A DNA stretch of 64,000 bases from the NCBI GenBank assembly GCA_003279585.1, contig QCHH01000004.1, positions 1 through 64,000 on the forward strand, written 5' to 3'. Made by a program: the position numbers and the translations under genes. The notes beneath the pieces are model-generated. The model was not told where the DNA came from. It searched no databases and was given only the letters and a program-made list of their open reading frames with translations. The DNA is from Prochlorococcus sp. AG-402-A08 (GTDB taxonomy: Bacteria > Cyanobacteriota > Cyanobacteriia > PCC-6307 > Cyanobiaceae). Below, piece after piece: positions 59,211-64,000 of this stretch; the first letter of the stretch is position 1; each line of letters opens with the position of its first letter.

Positions 59211-59336
59211 CTAAACAATTCCTGGAATGATCCAGCCTGTTATTCCGTAGTTGATGACTGCAGCAAAGAAACCCATCATCGCTAGACGGCCATTCATTTG
59301 CTCTGCTGTTTTCCAGTAGTTAGTTCCTTTGTTCAT
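59211..59336 (-). CDS. hli: High-light-inducible protein, 41 residues (copy 2)
   Basis: Identical product to the 25117 gene; one silent difference (GGT for GGG in the MMGF region). TAATG overlap as in copy 1. Confidence 0.93.
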   Translation of the reverse strand: MNKGTNYWKTAEQMNGRLAMMGFFAAVINYGITGWIIPGIV

Positions 59337-59482
59337 TACACAACACCTGGAATGATTTGGCCGGTTGTTAGATATGCACCGACAAGAGCCAAGCAGCCAA
59401 CTGATGCAGCGAGACCATTGAGTCTTTCAGCAATTACCTTGCCTTCTTCGACTCTTGGTGTTTCTGTGGTTTGATTTTTCAT
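59336..59482 (-). CDS. hli: High-light-inducible protein, 48 residues (copy 2)
   Basis: MKNQTTETPRVEEGKVIAER: same as the 25242 protein except Thr5 for Ala5 (GCC to ACC). This is the only amino-acid change I see between the two clusters. Confidence 0.93.
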   Translation of the reverse strand: MKNQTTETPRVEEGKVIAERLNGLAASVGCLALVGAYLTTGQIIPGVV

Positions 59483-59601
59483 TAAACGACACCTGGGATA
59501 AGTTGACCTGTTGTTAGGTAGATACCTGTTAGTAGAACGAATGCCATCATGGCTGGTCTGCCGATGCTTCTTTCTAGAATTGTTTTGTTAGATGGTTGCA
59601 T
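59482..59601 (-). CDS. hli: High-light-inducible protein, 39 residues (copy 2)
   Basis: Identical to the 25388 protein (MQPSNKTILERSIGRPAMMA...). Confidence 0.9.
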   Translation of the reverse strand: MQPSNKTILERSIGRPAMMAFVLLTGIYLTTGQLIPGVV

Positions 59602-59621
59602 TGTTATAAGTAGTTATTGGT

Positions 59622-59828
59622 TTAGAAAATTCCAGGAATGATCTGACCTGTTGTGAAATAAGAAACCAAAAGGCTGATCATCCCGATCATTGCCCAACGG
59701 CCATTTGTCTTTTCTGCTTCTTCTGGGTAGCTGGTGTAGTCCTCAACAAGCTGAGGCTGTGTTTCACGACCAAAGATGTTTTGCTTGCCGTACTCAGTGA
59801 TTACCTGAGATGAGGATGACGTTGTCAT
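59622..59828 (-). CDS. hli: High-light-inducible protein, 68 residues (copy 2)
   Basis: Identical to the 25528 protein. The copy includes its upstream region up to base 59902. Confidence 0.92.
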   Translation of the reverse strand: MTTSSSSQVITEYGKQNIFGRETQPQLVEDYTSYPEEAEKTNGRWAMIGMISLLVSYFTTGQIIPGIF

Positions 59829-60010
59829 TACTGGAATTGCGTAGATGTGAATAAATGTAAAGTATGGGATTTGCAAGGTAAAGATACGGTCGGGTACGGC
59901 TTCTTCTAATCTTTAATAGCTGTAAAGCTCAAACACTAAATACAGCAACTAATTAGAGCGATATTTATGCAGTGATTAGATTTATTGATCATTCTGATAA
60001 GTACAAATAG

Positions 60011-60038
60011 CCCGAACTGGTTAGCCCTACTTCAACCG
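60011..60038 (+). promoter_or_regulatory. Conserved 28-base upstream element, copy B
   Basis: CCCGAACTGGTTAGCCCTAC then TTCAACCG, 98 bases before the ATG at 60109. Two differences from copy A. Confidence 0.7.
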
Positions 60039-60108
60039 TCCTGAATTAATTGGAGACTTCTATTTAAATTATTCACATCTTCAAAACCACCTAAGAAAAC
60101 ATTTAGTC

Positions 60109-60219
60109 ATGCTTGCAATCAACAAAACTATTGCTGCAAAATTAATCGTTTTATGGAATCTTCCTGCACTTCTTTTATTGGCTTGTGCTTATGAAATTGG
60201 GACAACCATATTCTCTTGA
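60109..60219 (+). CDS. 36-residue membrane microprotein, NLP-LLL family
   Basis: MLAINKTIAAKLIVLWNLPA then LLLLACAYEIGTTIFS. Paralog of the 38774 ORF, same length. Six bases later the KNWSEWN gene starts, so the two are probably cotranscribed. Not in the track. Confidence 0.75.
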   Translation: MLAINKTIAAKLIVLWNLPALLLLACAYEIGTTIFS

Positions 60220-60225
60220 CTAACA

Positions 60226-60390
60226 ATGACTTCCTCAAATAACAGTCCAAAAAATTGGTCCGAGTGGAATAACACTAAGCATTTCACTGTGTATTCAAAA
60301 GACTCAAGTACAGGTAAAAATTTTTTTTTTACAATTGCCGCCCTACTCTTCGTTCCTGTTGGACTTCTTGCTTATATGACCACTATCTAG
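60226..60390 (+). CDS. KNWSEWN membrane microprotein, member 2
   Basis: MTSSNNSPKNWSEWNNTKHF then FTIAALLFVPVGLLAYMTTI. Aligns end to end with 52998 (about 70 percent identical). The frame remains open after its TAG for 37 codons. Not in the track. Confidence 0.8.
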   Translation: MTSSNNSPKNWSEWNNTKHFTVYSKDSSTGKNFFFTIAALLFVPVGLLAYMTTI

Positions 60391-60734
60391 GTCAATAATC
60401 AAGAAAGAATAATTAATTTAATTAAATTTGAGCCGATTATTCTTGGTCTACAGATTTCGCGAATTGTTTCGATTATTAGAAATAGCTACAACCAAAGAAA
60501 ATAATTAGAGTTGGAGAATAGAGATTTCTTTTAAAAAGCCTATTTAGAACATATGTCTCTGAATTTTCATTCAAAACACTTGTTTTTCGTAATTAATTAA
60601 CTTCACTTATAAAATAAGAATATTTAATCCATCTCACTAGAATTACTTATTCTTATTACTAAACCTGGGTGAGTTTACCCATCCAAGAAATCTCATCAAC
60701 AAGCTAGATTTAAAGAATATATAAATTACTTTTA
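60391..60734. other. Gap after the KNWSEWN gene
   Basis: About 340 bases. The first part continues the preceding frame beyond its stop (to TAA at 60502). Otherwise AT-rich with nothing recognised. Confidence 0.35.
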
Positions 60735-61022
60735 ATGAGTCTAAAACCTGATGATTTAAAGATACTTATTAGTAAGTACAAGACTATGAATATTGAAGAA
60801 TTAAAAGCAAGTATCGACCATTGGGAAGAAAGTAAAAATTGCCCTAACCAACTACCAAGCCCCAGCATTGATATTGCAAAAAAAGAACTAGAACTAAAAT
60901 ACAAAGAGAGGAAAGAACAAATAGAACTCCTAACTAAATCTCTTACCTCTTCATCACGAGTCAGTAAATGGATATTTAGTATTAGAGCAATTCTCAACCA
61001 TTTTATAGAATCCAAAATTTAA
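60735..61022 (+). CDS. Small coiled-coil protein
   Basis: A 95-residue helical protein (MSLKPDDLKILISKYKTMNI, IDIAKKELELKYKERKEQIE) with a basic C-terminal amphipathic helix. The antisense ORF is a shadow. Function unknown. Confidence 0.65.
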   Translation: MSLKPDDLKILISKYKTMNIEELKASIDHWEESKNCPNQLPSPSIDIAKKELELKYKERKEQIELLTKSLTSSSRVSKWIFSIRAILNHFIESKI

Positions 61023-61127
61023 CAGTCATACCAACTCTTATTTAAGAAAGATCAGAACATTTGTGAATGATCTAACAATGTCACAGACTGGAAATAGCTT
61101 ATTTATTAATTGCTTTTGCTTAGCAAG

Positions 61128-61408
61128 ATGGGAGAAGCAAAAGAATAAGAGAGCTTTGATTGCCTCCAAAAACACAAAAGAAGGAAGGAAATCAAAGACT
61201 AACGAAAAGAAGCTCTGATGGTCACAAATCTCGATCAACCAATAAAATTCTGCACCCAGAAGCTCCCCTTTTAACTACTACATTGGTTTTAACAGTTTTA
61301 AAATGGGATTCTCGCTTAAAAGCTGATAATGTATTAACGGAGTTCTTTGAAGAATTCGAAAAAATTGGTGAGATAGTCCCTAACCTGATTGGACTAGTAG
61401 GTTTTTGA
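61128..61408 (+). pseudogene. MGEAKRRK-LG family pseudogene
   Basis: From ATG at 61128: MGEAK, then a one-base frameshift into RIREL, a TGA where Gly would be (CTT TGA TTG versus CTT GGA TTG), then LPPKTQKKEGNQRLTKRSSD and TTLVLTVLKW. The intact model is MGEAKRRKDLGLPPRKK of 62324. The track uses TTG at 61160 after both lesions, so a shortened protein is possible. Confidence 0.75.
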
Positions 61409-61532
61409 GGGGTAATGATTTAATTTGATCAAAATAAATAAGCTAAATTAAGAAAATGAAGGGAAATACCTACTCTTAGATAGTTATGATTTTTATGGTA
61501 AAGCTGAAATAATCGGATGCACCGTCACCAAT

Positions 61533-61622
61533 ATGGTTGCATTTGGATTTTTTATTTTAGCAAGTGGATACTTTGCTTTAACTGGGAAAATGGCTGAAAT
61601 GTATGGCTGGAGAGAAAAGTAA
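61533..61622 (+). CDS. 29-residue membrane microprotein, perhaps truncated
   Basis: MVAFGFFILASGYFALTGKM then AEMYGWREK. The frame upstream (SYDFYGKAEIIGCTVTN) also reads protein-like but lacks a start, hinting at a longer, frameshifted gene beginning near an out-of-frame ATG at 61455. Confidence 0.4.
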   Translation: MVAFGFFILASGYFALTGKMAEMYGWREK

Positions 61623-61700
61623 TAACAATATTAATAGGAACCACTGCTAAAAAGTTTCAATTGAGTATTAGAAGCCTATTTTTAAATCTTTTAAATCCTT

Positions 61701-62057
61701 TTAATTTTTATTGTTTGAGCTAGTTCCCCATTCGCACGAAAGTTCGCATTCAGTCAAATTTGTTTTTTCAAGACGACTTAATATCCTAGCCATGTCTACG
61801 GCGGAGAGACTTCCATCAGAATTCCATTTTAGAGTCGTTTTACGTTGAAATGGGACATTATCAATATTATTTCCAGAGGGTAGAAATCTAATAGTATTGT
61901 TTTCAATAAAGTCTAAATACGATTTTGCACTGTGTAAATCCCCAGTGTATGTGCATTGATTTGCAGAACAAGCTCTAAAGATTCTTCCTGACAATCCCTC
62001 TATACAATGAATTGATCCACCAAGATTAGTCACGTGGAATGGCTTTCTAAAGGGCAT
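61701..62057 (-). CDS. Cys-rich hypothetical protein
   Basis: A 118-residue protein with six Cys (HCIEG, RACSANQCTY, ECELSCEW). Layout: IHCIEGLSGRIFRACSANQC, a basic central part and CELSCEWGTSSN at the end. Cys pairs may bind a metal. No signal peptide. Function unknown. Confidence 0.65.
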   Translation of the reverse strand: MPFRKPFHVTNLGGSIHCIEGLSGRIFRACSANQCTYTGDLHSAKSYLDFIENNTIRFLPSGNNIDNVPFQRKTTLKWNSDGSLSAVDMARILSRLEKTNLTECELSCEWGTSSNNKN

Positions 62058-62123
62058 AGTTAAAACTCCATTTCTGGAATGAGCAACATTTTTGTATCAA
62101 CTGCTACAAAATAACAATAGGTC

Positions 62124-62315
62124 TTAATGCTCAATGCCAAATGCCCAATGCCCAATGCTCAATCTAATCAACTTCACTTGATTCATAATCACTTGTATTT
62201 CAGCTAAATCGCTTCTAAAGATTAAACTTAGCTGTTTCATCTTTTCAGCGCTATACCTAAAAAGCTTGCGTGGCTTTTGATCATGCTCCGTAATCCCTTT
62301 CAAGAAATTATTCAA
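62124..62315 (-). CDS. Small hypothetical protein with repeat-encoded tail
   Basis: A 63-residue helical protein (MNNFLKGITEHDQKPRKLFR, SAEKMKQLSLIFRSDLAEIQ). Its last residues SIGHWAFGIEH are encoded by the heptanucleotide repeat at 62126-62164, so the C-terminus may vary between strains. Confidence 0.5.
   Translation of the reverse strand: MNNFLKGITEHDQKPRKLFRYSAEKMKQLSLIFRSDLAEIQVIMNQVKLIRLSIGHWAFGIEH
62126..62164. repeat. Heptanucleotide tandem repeat
   Basis: AATGCTC, AATGCCA, AATGCCC, AATGCCC, AATGCTC and AATC in tandem. A unit of seven in coding sequence would shift the frame on slippage. Confidence 0.85.
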
Positions 62316-62323
62316 TCCATCTT

Positions 62324-62506
62324 TTATTTGTAATAATTTACAAGATCAACAATAAGTACAGTCAAAAGGACTCCTCCTAGAATGAAGGGCAAAAAAGGAT
62401 ATTTGGCTGAGAGATTGCTTATAAAACCAGCTTTGTTTTCATCTTTTTTTATCCTCTTTTTTCTAGGAGGCAATCCCAAATCTTTTCTTCTTTTGGCTTC
62501 TCCCAT
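62324..62506 (-). CDS. MGEAKRRK-LG membrane protein, family member
   Basis: The track start at 62563 adds 19 residues; ATG at 62506 gives MGEAKRRKDLGLPPRKKRIK, then KYPFLPFILGGVLLTVLIVD. 60 residues. This start is supported by the pseudogene and by the MTEVKKNKKLG start at 47323. Tail-anchored. Function unknown. Confidence 0.8.
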   Translation of the reverse strand: MGEAKRRKDLGLPPRKKRIKKDENKAGFISNLSAKYPFLPFILGGVLLTVLIVDLVNYYK

Positions 62507-62708
62507 ATTTAGTAAAAAAGGGGTAATGCCTACAAGATAAATCGAATGCCAACCTAACTTCAACTGTATAAAACCTTAAATTTATTCATCTATTAAATCA
62601 ACAAACATAAAAGAGAAATTGGTATCAGTTGATTAAGGGTCCAAATAAATACTGATTGCTAGAAGAGTTGTTTTTGTAAAAATATTAGAAAACTGATGGA
62701 ATACTAAA

Positions 62709-63044
62709 TTGGCTCTAAAACGAAAATTCATACCAAGTTCATCCGAAGTCCAATTAATAACGGAAGAGGAAAGGATAAGAAATGACCGTCAAGCAGTTTT
62801 TCAGCTTGTACGAGACTTAGTGCAGGCTCAATTTGATCGAGGTGATGAAGAATTAACCAAGAGACTTTGGCAGGATGTCGCAGACAGAAAGATTGATCTA
62901 GACCGAGTAATAAATCTCATGTACACTTGTTGTTTTCATGAAGACGATTATGAAATGACCAGGATAGATGAGACTTATCAAAAGACATGTCTGCTTGATG
63001 AAATTAATCACTATTCAATAGACGATTGCTATAAAACCCCTTGA
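62709..63044 (+). CDS. Small hypothetical protein
   Basis: A 111-residue soluble acidic protein (MALKRKFIPSSSEVQLITEE, RNDRQAVFQLVRDLVQAQFD). It starts at TTG. Three Cys toward the C-terminus (YTCCFHEDD, KTCLLDE, DDCYKTP). No domain recognised. Confidence 0.65.
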   Translation: MALKRKFIPSSSEVQLITEEERIRNDRQAVFQLVRDLVQAQFDRGDEELTKRLWQDVADRKIDLDRVINLMYTCCFHEDDYEMTRIDETYQKTCLLDEINHYSIDDCYKTP

Positions 63045-63123
63045 GCTGAATTAGGCCAGTAATTTTTATGTGATGTCTGATTGAGCAGGATCAGTTATAA
63101 AGAGATGGTATTTATATTGCTTT

Positions 63124-63555
63124 ATGCGCCGTTTTTTATTTCTTGCATTAACAGTTGGAATTTCTATCCCAATAGTTGCTTGTAGTCCTAACAAGGAAAC
63201 ATCCCTTGAGCCCGTGGTAGTAGAAACTCTTATAAGTGCAACTGAATCGTGGAATGGAGATTCTTTTAAATATCCCAGAGGACAAGCCGAAATGAAACTC
63301 GAAAAAATAACTGCTCAACCAGGTTTTAAAACCCCTCTTCATATACATCCACAACCAGGAATTATTTATGTACAAACAGGAAGTCTTTATTGTGAAACTA
63401 GTGACGGGCAATCCCTAACAGTAAGGGCTGGCGAAAGCTTCGCCTCATCCCAGGACACTGTTCATTACTGTGAGAATAATGGTGATGAACAGATGGTAGT
63501 TTTTGTTGCCTCAGCAGGTACTAAAGGCAAGAAAACAACTGTTCCGATGGAATAA
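63124..63555 (+). CDS. Cupin-domain lipoprotein
   Basis: A 143-residue protein with a lipoprotein signal peptide (lipobox IVAC, then SPNKE) and a cupin motif: PGFKTPLHIHPQPGIIYVQT then GSLYCETSDGQ, a GESF turn and DTVHYCENNGDE. The two His plus Glu-like residues could bind a metal. Likely a small extracytoplasmic enzyme or binding protein. Function unknown. Confidence 0.85.
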   Translation: MRRFLFLALTVGISIPIVACSPNKETSLEPVVVETLISATESWNGDSFKYPRGQAEMKLEKITAQPGFKTPLHIHPQPGIIYVQTGSLYCETSDGQSLTVRAGESFASSQDTVHYCENNGDEQMVVFVASAGTKGKKTTVPME

Positions 63556-63807
63556 AACAAACGTTTAATGCTTGAATAAAACTGTTTTACAGTTCTAGAG
63601 ATAGGAATTATGGGGCTGATTTAGTTCATTCCTTTTTCAGGTGATTCACCAATTACTTCATTCAAACTGGTTCGGAATCAGGAATTTAAGGAAAATTGCT
63701 ACTGGCGTATTTCAAATAACAATACATAACTCAACGAGAGTAAGTAGATAAGTTTTTATGATAAAAGCACAATTAAAAAAACATTAGTTAAGTTATGGGA
63801 GTCGCAT

Positions 63808-63948
63808 TTGAAGTCAACTAAAAAGATGTTTAATAAATTTCCTTACGGGAAAGGTAACTGGAACATCGTCATGTTGATTGATGGAACTGAAAACAAACGT
63901 AAAGCTCGTATAAACAAAATTCAATTTAGACTTGATCTAAATCAGTGA
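63808..63948 (+). CDS. 46-residue basic microprotein, TTG start
   Basis: MKSTKKMFNKFPYGKGNWNI then VMLIDGTENKRKARINKIQF. TTG start with ATG six codons in. A beta-rich basic peptide. Not in the track. Confidence 0.4.
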   Translation: MKSTKKMFNKFPYGKGNWNIVMLIDGTENKRKARINKIQFRLDLNQ

Positions 63949-64000
63949 TATTCCCTTCAATTTCGCAACCTTTTGAACAATCGATCTTCAAGCAAACCAA

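Larger units (their letters stand above)
59155..59902. repeat. hli block, copy 2
   Basis: Same sequence and gene order as 25062-25808 (offset 34,094). The terminator at its 5' end on the plus strand is damaged. The flanks (Lys-rich membrane gene on one side, AT-rich on the other) differ from those of copy 1. Confidence 0.95.

Noticed and set aside
1-64000. CRISPR arrays or transposases
   Set aside because: No regularly spaced repeats and no transposase or integrase motifs were found; the hli duplication has no insertion-sequence ends.

Overview
The window is AT-rich, gene-dense DNA from a marine picocyanobacterium, almost certainly Prochlorococcus. This rests on two four-gene clusters of high-light-inducible (hli) chlorophyll-binding proteins, a PsaJ-like photosystem I subunit, CIA30, PAP/fibrillin, CrtI/CrtH-like, GH57 and SelO proteins typical of that lineage, and dozens of 25-100 residue proteins of the kind found in Prochlorococcus variable islands. 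I cannot fix the strain or ecotype. Protein names come from motif recognition by eye; no search was run.

Layout. 1-1430: the end of a PD-(D/E)XK nuclease and a SRAP (YedK/HMCES-type) DNA-repair protein, closed by a clear terminator. 1.4-9.5 kb: small membrane and soluble proteins, an AEC-family transporter, a rhomboid-like protein and a lysine/alanine-rich histone-H1-like protein. 10-15.6 kb: the most ordinary stretch, with fibrillin, a CrtI/CrtH-type flavoprotein, CIA30 and a GH57 glycosidase. 15.6-25 kb: small genes around a nitroreductase, purT and an NTF2-like protein. 25.1-25.8 kb: hli cluster copy 1. 26-35 kb: a glutamine amidotransferase and more microproteins. 35.3-45.9 kb: proline iminopeptidase, a HAD hydrolase, tRNA-Gly(CCC) and SelO. 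46-64 kb: almost entirely microproteins, several pseudogenes, a second PsaJ-like gene, hli cluster copy 2 (nearly identical to copy 1), and a cupin lipoprotein.

The main result is internal redundancy. About twenty families of tiny proteins have two or more members inside these 64 kb, usually on different strands and kilobases apart. Examples are the ECLQFGICS family (three genes), the small membrane family with an NLP-LLL motif (three), MSGDNLL (two), GxLWGL (two), FWDxEC (two), RY-IW (three), MGEAKRRK-LG (two plus one pseudogene), and the DUF4278-like, DUF1499-like and DUF1651-like pairs. Some families also share their upstream DNA. All three ECLQFGICS genes have an ATAAATACTT element 79-83 bases before the start codon. 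Two of the NLP-LLL genes share a 28-base element (26 of 28 identical) exactly 98 bases before the ATG, and a shorter copy precedes a third small membrane gene.

Several broken copies (an hli remnant, a MGEAKRRK pseudogene with two lesions, a secreted-protein pseudogene, a 99-codon pseudogene with two stops, and a frameshifted membrane microprotein) suggest rapid birth and death of small genes. Stress-type functions (hli, SRAP, nitroreductase, SelO) are scattered among them. Most microproteins have no function I can name; many have one membrane helix and could act on thylakoid or plasma membrane complexes, but that is inference.
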